In this document: positions 1 through 8,174 of the stretch, piece by piece | How positions within the stretch are numbered: position 1 is the stretch's first letter | Layout: each line of letters opens with the position of its first letter | Assembly (NCBI RefSeq): GCF_001894805.1 | Contig: NZ_BCWX01000014.1 | Coordinates: 1-56,449 of the forward strand | Length of the DNA: 56,449 nt | Direction of reading: 5' to 3' | Source of the DNA: Rhodococcus globerulus NBRC 14531 | GTDB lineage: Bacteria > Actinomycetota > Actinomycetes > Mycobacteriales > Mycobacteriaceae | Made by a program: the position numbers and the translations under genes | The notes under the pieces: generated by a model | What the model was told of the DNA's origin: nothing | Databases searched by the model: none | What the model saw: only the letters and a program-made list of their open reading frames with translations

Positions 1-2
1 AA

Positions 3-323
3 TACACATCAATTTCGTTCGCAGAAACGCTTGCGCTGGAAGGGATTGCAGCTTCAATTGGAAGCGTCGGCGACGCCTACGACAACGCCCTTGCGGAGTC
101 GACAATCGGACTGTTCAAGACAGAAGCAGTTTCCAAGAGCAGTCCGTTTCTGCAAGGGGCGATCAAGACGATCGACGACATCGAATTCGCGACGATGGAA
201 TGGGTGGATTGGTTCAATACCCGCCGCCTGCACAGCACCTTGGACTACGTCACTCCCGACGAGTTCGAGGCCACCTATTACTCTCAACTATCGATTCTCC
301 AGCCGGAGATGTCGCCAGCATAG
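3..323 (+). CDS. IS3-family transposase OrfB, C-terminal part, cut by window edge
   Basis: The frame is open from the first bases to TAG at 321-323 and encodes the last ~106 residues of an IS3-type DDE transposase. The segment GDAYDNALAESTIGLFKTE carries the final catalytic Glu region, followed by the usual tail WVDWFNTRRLHSTLDYVTPDEFE. The start and the first two Asp of the DDE triad lie outside the window, so whether the element is intact cannot be judged. It differs from the IS3 element at 49.2-50.5 kb, whose tail reads NAGAESLWSTFKHE. An ISL3 element begins about 20 bp downstream. Confidence 0.85.
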   Translation, partial: YTSISFAETLALEGIAASIGSVGDAYDNALAESTIGLFKTEAVSKSSPFLQGAIKTIDDIEFATMEWVDWFNTRRLHSTLDYVTPDEFEATYYSQLSILQPEMSPA

Positions 324-344
324 GAGCGGCAAGAAACCCGGCAC

Positions 345-2058
345 GGTTCAACCTTCGCGCCGCGTGTCGTTCCGGTAGGACTTGGATCGTGCGGGAGATG
401 ATCGTTCTGGTGTTCTGAGAACTGTTGTGACCTGCGCGTGCTTCTTCCGCATCTGGCGGGTGTCGACATCGATGCGGCCGCAGGTGGGGTCCGTATTCGT
501 GCGTCGCCGTTGTCGACTTCGGCGAGCTGTCCGGCGTGTGGTGTTTCCTCGAAACGGGTCAACAGTCGGTATGAACGCATGCTCGCCGATACGGCGATAG
601 CTGGACGACCGAGTTACCTTGTTTTGCAGGTGCGTCGATTTCTGTGCTCGAACAGCGGCTGTGACCGACGCACATTTGTCTAGCAGATCGACGGACTGAC
701 CAAGGCTTACGCACGGACCACTCCGCTGCTACGCCGAATCCTCGAGAAGATCGCGCTGGCGTTGGCCGGACGAGCCGGACCGAGGTTGGCGTCTACGCTG
801 GGAGTTTCCGTCGGACGCTCCACCTTGTTACGGCTGGTCTGAGCGTTGCCCGACCCTCCAACCGGTGTGGTGACGGTGCTCGGTATCGATGACTTCGCGC
901 TGCGAAGGCGACATCGGTATGGGACTGTCCTGATAGACATGGACACGCATCGCCCGGTCGATGTTCTCGCCGACAGGAAAGCCGGCACCGTCGCCGAATG
1001 GCTGCGGGCGCACCCAGGAACCGAGGTGATCTGCCGCGACCGCGCTGGCGCGTATGCCGAAGCCGCCCGTGCCGGAGCATCGGATGCGATCGAGGTCGCC
1101 GACCGCTGGCATCTGTGGCACAACCTGGCCGAAGCAGTGGAGAAAACCGTTGCAACCCATCATCATTGTCTGAAGAAGGGACCTGAGTTGGAGCCTAAAC
1201 CTTCGATCGAACGCACCGCGTCGGAGCAACTGAGGATTGTCGCCGAACAGGTACACGCCACCCGTCAGGAGAGTTCGATACTCGCCGCTCGCACGAAGAA
1301 TCGCTTCGAGGCGGTCACAAATCTCAAGAACGAAGGCATAGGAATCAGAACGATCGCCCGCCAGCTCGGGCTGGCACGGGAGACCGTCCGCCGTTTCTAC
1401 TACGCAAGCAGTGTCGACGAGTTGTTGGGAGCGCCGCGAGCAGGCCGGCCCACGATGTTGGACAGGTTCGCCGTCCACCTGCACGAGCGTTTCAACGACG
1501 GATGCACCTCCGCTGCTGCACTTTACGAAGAACTTCGAACATTGGGATATCGCGGCAGCTACAGCTCCGTCCGCGACTACTTGAGACCGTTGCGCACCAT
1601 CGGCGCTGCGCCAGCCAGAAAACAGGTCCCGAAGGTCCGGCAGATCACCTCCTGGATGTTACGACACCCCGACAGCCTCATCGACGACGAGCAGATCGGA
1701 CTCAAACAGATCCTCGCCAGCTGCCCACACATCGAAGCAACTGCGGGACATGTCACTTCGTTCGCGGAGATGCTCACCGAACGCCTTGGGAAACAATTGA
1801 ACTCGTGGATGTCTGCCGTCTCGGCAGATGATCTTCCGCACTTGCATCGCTTCGTTCGAGGACTAGACAGCGACCACGCAGCCGTCCGAAACGGGTTGAC
1901 CCTGCCCTACAGTTCCGGCGCTGTCGAAGGGCACGTAAACCGGATCAAGATGCTGAAACGGCAAATGTACGGCCGTGTTGGATTCGGTTTGCTCCGCAAA
2001 CGAATACTCCTCAGTGACTGATACTTTCAAAATCGATCACGGAAAGTGGGCCAGAACC
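345..2058 (+). mobile_element. ISL3-family insertion sequence, copy 1 (inactive)
   Basis: The likely left end starts GGTTC at 345 and the likely right end finishes GGCCAGAACC at 2058. The same left-end sequence (cgccgcgtgtcgttccggta) recurs inverted near 14.86-14.88 kb, and the same right end recurs at 12.79-12.81 and 14.895-14.915 kb. The length of ~1.7 kb fits the family. Boundaries are inferred by comparing copies inside the window. Confidence 0.6.
438..2021 (+). pseudogene. ISL3-family transposase with two nonsense mutations
   Basis: One continuous frame starting at GTG 438 reads as a full-length ISL3 transposase: N-terminal zinc-binding region (CPACG at ~34 and a CSNSGC pair), DDE domain beginning VLGIDDFALRRRHRYGT, and C-terminal YSSGAVEGHVNRIKMLKRQMYGR. 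It is interrupted by TAG at 681-683 and TGA at 840-842. The second copy at 14 kb has Glu and Arg codons at these points, so both stops look like single-base changes (GAG to TAG, CGA to TGA). The longest remaining open piece (846-2021) lacks the DNA-binding N terminus. Transposition in cis is therefore unlikely. Confidence 0.85.
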
Positions 2059-2059
2059 A

Positions 2060-2079
2060 GGTTTCGACCGTCGTTCACA
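2060..2079 (+). repeat. 20-bp repeat, IS21-like terminus, copy 1 of 3
   Basis: The sequence ggtttcgaccgtcgttcaca lies directly after the ISL3 right end. Identical 20-mers occur at 12812-12831 and at 55848-55867. The last follows the IS21 genes, so this is probably an IS21-type terminal sequence left by a lost or moved element. Confidence 0.6.
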
Positions 2080-2163
2080 AACGCGGTCTACCAACCGGGA
2101 TCGGCCCTTGTGGCAGCGGCCGCAAGTGGGCGATGACCGAATAACGCCGATACCTCGGCCTGG

Positions 2164-2580
2164 TCAACTACTTTCGTGGTCGTCGCTCGGCCAGAACACG
2201 CACGCGATTAGCACGACAGCCCATATTCCAATAGGAACTCCCGGCCAGAACCTGATCGCAGATCCGCCCATAAAACTCTGCACTCCCCAGATGCCAACCA
2301 TCAGCACCGAACCGCCAAGCCAGTACTGCCACTCATTGAGCCACTCTCGTAGATCGTCTCTCTTACGTTCCTCGCTCGCGGTGGAGGCAGGCAGTAAGGG
2401 AGGCAAGTCGACCAGCGTGGCTGTGACCTGGTCGATCGACCGAGCGCTGTTTACGAGTTCGATCCGATCCTTGTACTCCTCGCCGTCCAAGGCGCCCCTG
2501 GTCAAGGCATCCGTCAGGTGAAGCGTTGCATCGAGGCGCTCCGTATCGGTAGCTCGACGAATTGGCCTGTAGTCGGACAT
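2164..2580 (-). CDS. DUF1707 domain membrane protein
   Basis: This 138-residue protein has an N-terminal DUF1707 module (residues ~8-60). The hallmark pattern RRATDTERLDATLHLTDAL followed by GALDGEEYKDRIELV and ending VDLPPL is clear. Two hydrophobic segments follow (~92-108 and ~113-130), the common DUF1707 plus two-helix arrangement of actinobacteria. Such proteins are small membrane proteins of unknown function. I chose the ATG at 2580 because the family motif begins just after it. The gene is divergent from a TetR regulator with only ~60 bp between starts, filled by a large palindrome, so it is a likely target of that regulator. Confidence 0.8.
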   Translation of the reverse strand: MSDYRPIRRATDTERLDATLHLTDALTRGALDGEEYKDRIELVNSARSIDQVTATLVDLPPLLPASTASEERKRDDLREWLNEWQYWLGGSVLMVGIWGVQSFMGGSAIRFWPGVPIGIWAVVLIACVFWPSDDHESS

Positions 2581-2610
2581 TTTTCGTACTCCGTTCGTTC
2601 GCAACTGACA

Positions 2611-2650
2611 GCATTCAGCATAGAATACATTTGTATTCTATGCTGAATGC
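2611..2650. promoter_or_regulatory. 40-bp palindromic operator between DUF1707 and tetR genes
   Basis: Two perfect 19-bp inverted arms (2611-2629 and 2632-2650) are separated by TT. They start gcattcagcatag and mirror as ctatgctgaatgc. The palindrome fills the divergent intergenic region and includes the proposed tetR start codon at 2640. TetR proteins usually bind 15-30 bp palindromes, and this one could hold two dimers. Binding would shut both promoters. The symmetry is seen directly; the role is inferred. Confidence 0.75.
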
Positions 2651-3248
2651 TGTGCCCCAGACATACGACCCAACCGAGCGTCGGCGACACGTCGGAAACA
2701 TGCTGCTGGAATTGATCGCCGACGAAGGCCTCGCAGGAGCAAACATCCGAGCAGTCGCTGAACGTGCCGGCTGTTCCGTCGGTGCAATCCAGAAGTACTT
2801 CCGCACCAAGGACGAAATGCTTGAATTCGCACTGCAACTCGTGGGTGAGCGGGTGCAAGCGAGGATCCTTTCAGTCGATCGCACCGGAGCCCTGGTCGAT
2901 GTAGTGCGGAGCTGGTTGCTCGCCACGCTTCCACTCGACGCCGAACGAAGAGCCGAAGCCCGAATTTGGGCGGAATTTTCAGTCCGAGCAATCGGGCACC
3001 GACCCTATTCCGAAGCCGCCATCGCAGTCGACACGGAAATTCGTGCAGCACTCACCGGGTATCTCGCTCAGGGCCGGCGAGAAGGTTCTCTTTCTGCAGA
3101 CGTCGAAACTTCTGCTGTGGCCGATGCACTGATTGCACTGAGCGACGGTCTCGCGCTGACGATGCTGTACGACCGGGACAGGGAGCTGGAGGCGGTGGCC
3201 GCGTTGGATGTTGCAGTCAAACGACTCCTTCCATGTCCTGGAGCCTGA
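2640..3248 (+). CDS. TetR-family transcriptional regulator
   Basis: This is a ~202-residue TetR repressor. The N-terminal helix-turn-helix reads LLELIADEGLAGANIRAVAERAG followed by CSVGAIQKYFRTKDEML. The remainder is helical, as in the ligand-binding domain. The ATG at 2640 lies inside the right arm of the operator palindrome. An alternative GTG at 2652 would place the start just outside it. No good Shine-Dalgarno precedes either, so a leaderless mRNA is possible. The divergent DUF1707 gene is the obvious co-regulated partner. The ligand is unknown. Confidence 0.85.
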   Translation: MLNAVPQTYDPTERRRHVGNMLLELIADEGLAGANIRAVAERAGCSVGAIQKYFRTKDEMLEFALQLVGERVQARILSVDRTGALVDVVRSWLLATLPLDAERRAEARIWAEFSVRAIGHRPYSEAAIAVDTEIRAALTGYLAQGRREGSLSADVETSAVADALIALSDGLALTMLYDRDRELEAVAALDVAVKRLLPCPGA

Positions 3249-3382
3249 TGCCTGGCCACACGAGTATGACGATCAAGTTGCGGCGGACGTCCGAATTTCG
3301 TTGCAGCAGATGCTCCAAACTCAACTCGAGGTGCTCCCGATAGTGCGATCTTTCGTTCGAATGACTTCGGGGTAACGGGTAT

Positions 3383-3590
3383 CTATTCGAGTGCGATGAG
3401 GAGTTCGACTGCCACGAATCTGTTGCCTTCAGCGAGAACGCCGATCTGGCGGATGCTGCTGTGAACCAGTTTCGCTACGAACAGTTCGTCGCGCGTAGGG
3501 AGTGTGCCCGATATGACGGCCATCTCTGACGGACTTGGCTCGACGCGGGCGTGGTCGAGTTCTTCGGACCTGCGTAGCCTTCGGTTCCGT
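3383..3590 (-). pseudogene. Fragment of an unidentified gene, 5' end lost
   Basis: Most of the 3249-3629 interval between the TetR gene and the IS110 copy holds no intact gene. On the minus strand a frame ending at TAG 3383-3385 reads MAVISGTLPTRDELFVAK followed by LVHSSIRQIGVLAEGN and RFVAVELLIALE. The pattern is protein-like and faintly like the C-terminal strand and helix of RidA/YjgF proteins. Its upstream part runs into the IS110 left end without a start. I regard it as a decayed remnant; the RidA likeness is weak. Confidence 0.3.
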
Positions 3591-3629
3591 CCGAGGGGAA
3601 CGGCCTACGGCCGCGCTTGACAAAACCTA

Positions 3630-4511
3630 TTGAGATTCTGACTTCAATGATCGTCAGCGGTACGTCTGTTCGGGTTCGCTACCCGTAACGTTCTGTAGCA
3701 GGTCGTATGGACTGACTCCTGAGATTCTTGTCGCCCCGGCAACGAGGTTGACTTAGATTGGGCGTGTTACTCGTGCGGTCTGCGTTCGCGGCGTGACTGA
3801 AGAGAGGCATGAACCCCGATCCTCTTGTGTGGTACTGGAAGTCGGAGTGTCCGCCGCGGATCCCACATCTCGTCGATCGGAAGGGACCCGTTCAGTGATC
3901 ATCATCGGCATCGACCGACACAAGTCCACCCACACGGCAACCGCCCTCGAACCCGCCACCAATACCGACCTCGGATCACTACGCATCGAAGCGACACTCG
4001 CGGAGTACACACGCCTTCTGACATGGTCGAAAACGTGGCCGCAGCGGACCTGGGCGATCGAAAACGCAGAAGGTCTCGGCCAATGGCTTCTGGCGGCGGG
4101 GGAATCGGTCCTCGACATTGCCACCACCGCAACAGCCCGCGTCCGGCAACTCTCGAAAGGTTCCCGACGCAAGAACGACCGCATCGACGCAGCGAGCGCG
4201 CAAAGCAATCGTCACCGACTATCTCGCTACGGTGATCGTCAACTCAACTCCGCGATCCACACCGTTGCGATGGTCCAGATGCGGATGCCGGGCAGCGCCG
4301 GCCGCGCCTACTACGACAAGAAAAGAACGGCAGGAATGCCACCGAAATCTGCTATGCGCTGCCTCAAACATCATTTGTCGAATCACCTGTGGCGCATCAT
4401 GATCGCCGACGAACAACGCCAGCACACCCACCGCATATCATCCAACACAATGGCCGGCTGACCTCCGGAAACTTCTCGTTTTCCCAAGGGGTTGACATAT
4501 AGAGAGGCGCC
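3630..4511 (+). mobile_element. IS110-family element type A, copy 1 (internally deleted)
   Basis: The left flank (gacttcaatgatcgtcagcgg onward) and right end (ggggttgacatata followed by gaggcgccc) are shared, inverted, with the longer copy at 36.63-37.97 kb. Copy 1 is ~880 bp against ~1330 bp, so about 450 bp is missing from the middle. Both copies are preceded by attgagattc at the left junction. Confidence 0.7.
3895..4461 (+). pseudogene. IS110-family transposase with in-frame internal deletions
   Basis: From GTG 3895 the frame reads the IS110 N-terminal RuvC-like motif IIIGIDRHKSTHTATALEP, then jumps from SRRKNDRIDAAS straight to AQSNRHRLSRYGDRQLNSA and the C terminus. Compared with the copy at 36.7-37.7 kb, about 160 residues are lost in frame, including the helical linker and most of the IS116/IS110 C-terminal domain (GVGTILAGRL segment). 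Four residues (HHLA) are also missing near ~70. The remaining 188 residues are unlikely to transpose. The frame stays open, so a short protein could still be made. Confidence 0.8.
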
Positions 4512-4697
4512 CTTCCACAAGCCCAAGGGCCTCGTACGCATTCACGTTGACAGTGATCGATTTTTCCTTCAATTCTGCTTGGTCGTCGCAGTTTTCGCTC
4601 GCTGCTACTTAATGAGGAAATGCGTGCCGGCAGGAAATTATCCGTGCAGATCCGTTGCACCGTACTTTAGTCGGCGCGCCTTCGGTATGGTCCGGGG

Positions 4698-5027
4698 ATG
4701 GTGGTGCTCGGTGTTGGCTTACTGGTTATCGCGACAGGTGTGAACTGGTTGTACGCGGTGCGGTTGTCGTCTCTCAATGCCGGGCGTCGACTGCCGATTG
4801 TCACTGGGCAGTATCCCGTCAGGCCGCCGGCGCGTGTGGCTGCGCTTCGAGCAGTCTGTGCGGGTCTTTCGGTGTACGGCGCTTTGGTGCTGGCTCAGGA
4901 GTTTTGGTCTGAGCGGCCACTGCTCGGGCCGTTTCTTTGTGCAGGACTCGCCGTACTAGTGATGGTGGTCCCCACCCTGGTCGTCACCGTCGTCCACAAC
5001 CGGCACCTTCATCTGCCCGCACACTAG
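4698..5027 (+). CDS. Small membrane protein of unknown function
   Basis: This 109-residue protein has three hydrophobic segments: MVVLGVGLLVIATGVNWLYAV at the N terminus, a middle segment around RAVCAGLSVYGALVLA, and GPFLCAGLAVLVMVVPTLVV near the C terminus. It is short, has no recognisable catalytic motif, and ends in a basic HNRHLHLPAH tail. It stands alone, 65 bp before the convergent DUF6461 gene. Coding looks genuine from the GC-rich third positions and clean membrane topology. I do not recognise the family. Confidence 0.6.
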   Translation: MVVLGVGLLVIATGVNWLYAVRLSSLNAGRRLPIVTGQYPVRPPARVAALRAVCAGLSVYGALVLAQEFWSERPLLGPFLCAGLAVLVMVVPTLVVTVVHNRHLHLPAH

Positions 5028-5091
5028 CGACGACATGGGGTTCTCAGCCCTCCCTTGCGCTGCGCTGCGACTGCGGTATCTCACGGCGGTA

Positions 5092-5715
5092 TCAGTCGGC
5101 GCTGCCCACGATGAAGGTTGCGCTCGACAAGAACTCGGGCGTGATCCGCACGCTGGTGTAGCTCGCCGCCAGTGCCAGCGATGCCTCGATCACGGGGAAG
5201 TCTCCGTCTTCCGTCATGGACTCGTCGCCATCGGGATTGACCCCGACTTCTTCGAGTCGGGGCACCCACTGCGCGGGCATCGGGCCGGGTCCGAAGCCGC
5301 AACGCTGCAGCGGATCGAAGTGCACCGTGCGTTCCCCGTCCTCCCATACATAGAACCCGGCATGTGCGTTGACGTCGCGGAAGTGGGTCAGCACCTCGCG
5401 CCCGAGGGAGAGTGGTCGCATCAACTCCTCGGATGCGCCTGCGGTCGCCGCAGGTGCGATTGCGATCGTCCAGTCCTCCATGGATGCGGCCCCGATGATG
5501 GTGGGCTCCTCCCAGCCGCGCTCGTTGACACCGGCCAGGCCGCTCTCTGTCCCCAGACCTTCCACTGTCATTGCTTCGATCACGGTGGCGGGATCCGAAT
5601 CCTTGACATACGTCACGAAAAGTCCGTTCGCGATCCACGGGTAGTCGCGGGTCACCCATTCGAAGTCTCGGTAGGTCGTCCGGCCTGACCCGGGTCCGCT
5701 CGATGCACCGTTCAT
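5092..5715 (-). CDS. DUF6461 family protein
   Basis: This 207-residue protein has the DUF6461 pattern: YRDFEWVTRDYPWIANGLFVTYVKD near the N terminus, a mid region with GWEEPTIIGAASMEDWTIAIAP, LSLGREVLTHFRDVNAHAGFYVWEDG, and FDPLQRCGFGPGP. DUF6461 proteins are common in actinobacteria, often beside SMI1-like genes, and their function is unknown. An immunity or stress role has been suggested for such families only by context. Its ATG overlaps the stop of the upstream cold-shock-like gene (ATGA at 5712-5715), so the two are translationally coupled. Confidence 0.75.
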   Translation of the reverse strand: MNGASSGPGSGRTTYRDFEWVTRDYPWIANGLFVTYVKDSDPATVIEAMTVEGLGTESGLAGVNERGWEEPTIIGAASMEDWTIAIAPAATAGASEELMRPLSLGREVLTHFRDVNAHAGFYVWEDGERTVHFDPLQRCGFGPGPMPAQWVPRLEEVGVNPDGDESMTEDGDFPVIEASLALAASYTSVRITPEFLSSATFIVGSAD

Positions 5716-6080
5716 CTCGGTTGGACCCCGATCTCCGAGTCCCGAACGAAGTCTGCCGCGGACCTCGGTGTTTCGTCATCGTCATCGAGGATGACCGCGT
5801 CTTCGAGATCGAGTAGTTCGTAATCCTCGTCGTCGAGATCCAGCGATTCGTCGATCGGATAGAAGGAGTGCGCGCGGTAACGGAACCCTTCGACAAGTAT
5901 CGGGCTGATGTCCGTCCAGTCGAACCTGACTAGCGATCCTGGGTGCAGATCGAGGGGTTGCTCCATCGGCATCACGTCTTTGGCGTCGGCCCAACATCCG
6001 CCGGGAGTCTCCGCGGAGTCGAATACACCCCACCCTTGCTCGATATACCAAACCCTTACCGAACCTGTCACTTTGCTCAT
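5712..6080 (-). CDS. Cold-shock-domain-like protein with acidic tail
   Basis: This 122-residue protein begins with a degenerate cold-shock fold: TGSVRVWYIEQGWGVFDS followed by AETPGGCWADAKDV. It corresponds to the strand 1-3 region of CspA-like proteins, but the RNP motifs lack the usual aromatic pairs. A second half includes GSLVRFDWTDISPILVEGFRYRAHSF, then an acidic stretch (LDLDDEDYELLDLEDAVILDD). Classical nucleic-acid binding is doubtful. It is coupled to the DUF6461 gene by a 4-bp overlap and diverges from the SMI1 gene across ~110 bp, which should hold both promoters. Confidence 0.7.
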   Translation of the reverse strand: MSKVTGSVRVWYIEQGWGVFDSAETPGGCWADAKDVMPMEQPLDLHPGSLVRFDWTDISPILVEGFRYRAHSFYPIDESLDLDDEDYELLDLEDAVILDDDDETPRSAADFVRDSEIGVQPR

Positions 6081-6191
6081 GCGGGCTGCTCCTTGGATAG
6101 GTTCGTCATCGACACCGACAATACGATCCCCGAAAAGGGCAGTTGTTTGCTCGTGCACGTATATGTCGAACACAGCAGACGAGAGGTCACC

Positions 6192-6827
6192 ATGCAGCCA
6201 GATGATCAACTGTCCGAATCGATCACCCGATCCTCGACACCCGCAGGATCGGTAACAGAGCAATGGGCACGGATCACGGCGTGGTTGGACTCGCATCACT
6301 CTCCCGTCACGATCGCCGGCGCAACCGATGCCCAGATCGCAGATGCCGCCGAATCCACCGGAACGACGTGGCCACCAGAGTTGATCGAGTTCTACGAACA
6401 GATCAACGGGATTCCGCCTGAGGAGTTGGTTCGGCTTCTCCCGGGCCGTGACCTGTTCGATCTCGAGCGGGTCGTCCAGGAGCGGGAGATGGAACTCGAC
6501 GTCTATGCCGAAACGAATGAGATCGAGGAGTACGAGCCGCCGGAGGGAACAACGGCTGGCACGGCGGTATTCACCTATATGCCGGAGTTCATTCCATTCG
6601 CAGGACTCGACGGTTACCTGTTGTTCGTCGATACGCGCCCGGGGGATCTGTACGGGTGTGTGACGGAGTTCGACAAGGTCGATGCAGACGATGCCGGACC
6701 ACGGTGGGTCTCGCTCAGCGCGATGCTGACCGATCTGGCAGAGAGCCTCGAAACCGGATCAACATTCGACAAATACTGGAAACCTACTGTGGTCGATGAC
6801 CAACTCGACTGGAAGTACACGCCTTGA
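6192..6827 (+). CDS. SMI1/KNR4 family protein
   Basis: This 211-residue protein has the SMI1/KNR4 signature: GATDAQIADAAESTGTTWPPELIEFYEQINGI at ~38-70, then FIPFAGLDGYLLFVDTRPGD and WVSLSAMLTDLAESL near the end. In bacteria this superfamily is often an immunity protein against contact-delivered or polymorphic toxins. No toxin gene is visible nearby, so that role is only inferred. The ATG at 6192 follows ggtcacc. The stop TGA overlaps the TTG start of the next gene (TTGA), showing co-translation. Confidence 0.8.
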   Translation: MQPDDQLSESITRSSTPAGSVTEQWARITAWLDSHHSPVTIAGATDAQIADAAESTGTTWPPELIEFYEQINGIPPEELVRLLPGRDLFDLERVVQEREMELDVYAETNEIEEYEPPEGTTAGTAVFTYMPEFIPFAGLDGYLLFVDTRPGDLYGCVTEFDKVDADDAGPRWVSLSAMLTDLAESLETGSTFDKYWKPTVVDDQLDWKYTP

Positions 6828-7984
6828 CCGGGGAGTTCGAGGAAAAATCGAGCACAACCACTACAGCGGCTGCGTTGTTGGCCGGCCCACGCGGGCGCCG
6901 GATGCTGCTCGACTACGTGATGGATGCCGAACAGATCCGGCGACCCGAGCCGCATGACGACTCGTTCCGTTCCGCGATTGTCCGGGCGTCGCATCATCTC
7001 GACCCGGAGCGAGACTCGAGCGTGACGTATTCACGCGTGGCGTACGAGTCCGGCGCTGGAGAGCCTCCTGAGCCTCTACGTGCCGTTGTCACTGCCGACG
7101 ATGTAGCGCACCGCCTGTCCCAGGTGCTGCTTCCCGAGGTCACCGAGGTGGCACTCCGTTCGGCGCTCTCTGCCGCGACGGACTCAGCGCGCTACTGGCA
7201 GGATCCCGACGGTGAGGACGTCCTCGCCGCAACCGAGCCGGTGCGGCGTGAGCTTCGACGGATTGCTGAGCACATCGCACGATCCCCGCACGCGCAGTGG
7301 TGGACGACCGCGCTCGCCGAGACCGAGCAATGGGTGATAGTGAGCCGCGGCGACGACAGCCCCGATACCTTCGAGCCGGCGGCTGCAGAACTACTGAGCC
7401 CCTGGTACGAGCGCAACCTCGCAGCGGAAGCGCGAGGCGCTGACCGCCCAACCGATCCGACAGCGAACGTGTCCGGTCGCTGGTGGTCAAATCCGTCTGT
7501 TCGGTGTTCGACACGGACACTGTTCGACGGAACCCCGGCCGAATTGTGGTTCGTCGAAGACAGCATGGGCTGGGAACGCATCGTCACACGAGCTGTCGGT
7601 ACACCCGCCGGTGCTCGCATCTACGAGATCGACGGCGCGCCGGCGTGGGCGGAACTCTGCAGGCGGTTCCCCCTCGAGGTCACCGCGGAGAAGCGGCACG
7701 ATTGGTACCGGACTACCGGGCGATCATCAGGGCGGTGGGTCATCCCCAACTGGCAGCTCGTCGCCAAAGACTATGCGGGCGTGCATCTCACCGTTATGGG
7801 ATACCTGGCCGCAGCGGGGACCGCGATCGACGTCGACGACGAGACGGCGAGCGTCATCGCTGGATGGGCGCCCGACGCAACATGCTGGCTTGCCGACCCC
7901 GACCGTATCGGCGACGAATCTCGTACCTGGGTGTTCGATGCCAGCGGAGAAGATCCCGAGTGGGTCGAAGAAACTCAACTATGA
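6824..7984 (+). CDS. Conserved-type hypothetical protein, coupled to SMI1 protein
   Basis: This 386-residue soluble protein has no motif I can name. It starts at TTG 6824, overlapping the SMI1 stop. The N-terminal half (to ~185) is helical and contains ARYWQDPDGEDVLAATEPVRREL. The C-terminal half is richer in Trp and beta-type segments, e.g. GRWWSNPSVRCSTRTLFDGT, AELWFVEDSMGWERIVTR, WVIPNWQLVAKDYAGVHLTVM, ending with ATCWLADPDRIGDESRTWVFD. No signal peptide or membrane segment is seen. The overlap suggests it works with the SMI1-like protein. Confidence 0.65.
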   Translation: MTGEFEEKSSTTTTAAALLAGPRGRRMLLDYVMDAEQIRRPEPHDDSFRSAIVRASHHLDPERDSSVTYSRVAYESGAGEPPEPLRAVVTADDVAHRLSQVLLPEVTEVALRSALSAATDSARYWQDPDGEDVLAATEPVRRELRRIAEHIARSPHAQWWTTALAETEQWVIVSRGDDSPDTFEPAAAELLSPWYERNLAAEARGADRPTDPTANVSGRWWSNPSVRCSTRTLFDGTPAELWFVEDSMGWERIVTRAVGTPAGARIYEIDGAPAWAELCRRFPLEVTAEKRHDWYRTTGRSSGRWVIPNWQLVAKDYAGVHLTVMGYLAAAGTAIDVDDETASVIAGWAPDATCWLADPDRIGDESRTWVFDASGEDPEWVEETQL

Positions 7985-8174
7985 GGGCCGCCAATAGTGT
8001 TTGCTGCTGCAACGCCCATCCGACGGGCATCGTGTCGAACATCGCGGAGTGCGGGTAGAGGCGTGCGGGTAGAGATGGGCGACCCGGTCTACGAGGACGA
8101 CGGGTGCGGCTCCGTGTTCGAACGTGCGTTAGTGATTGATACCGGCGCGGCCTCGGTGAGTGGCTGTGGCTGCT

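Noticed and set aside
5081..5896. 271-codon minus-strand open frame
   Set aside because: It overlaps the DUF6461 and cold-shock-like genes in another frame; the translation is Arg-rich and lacks protein character.
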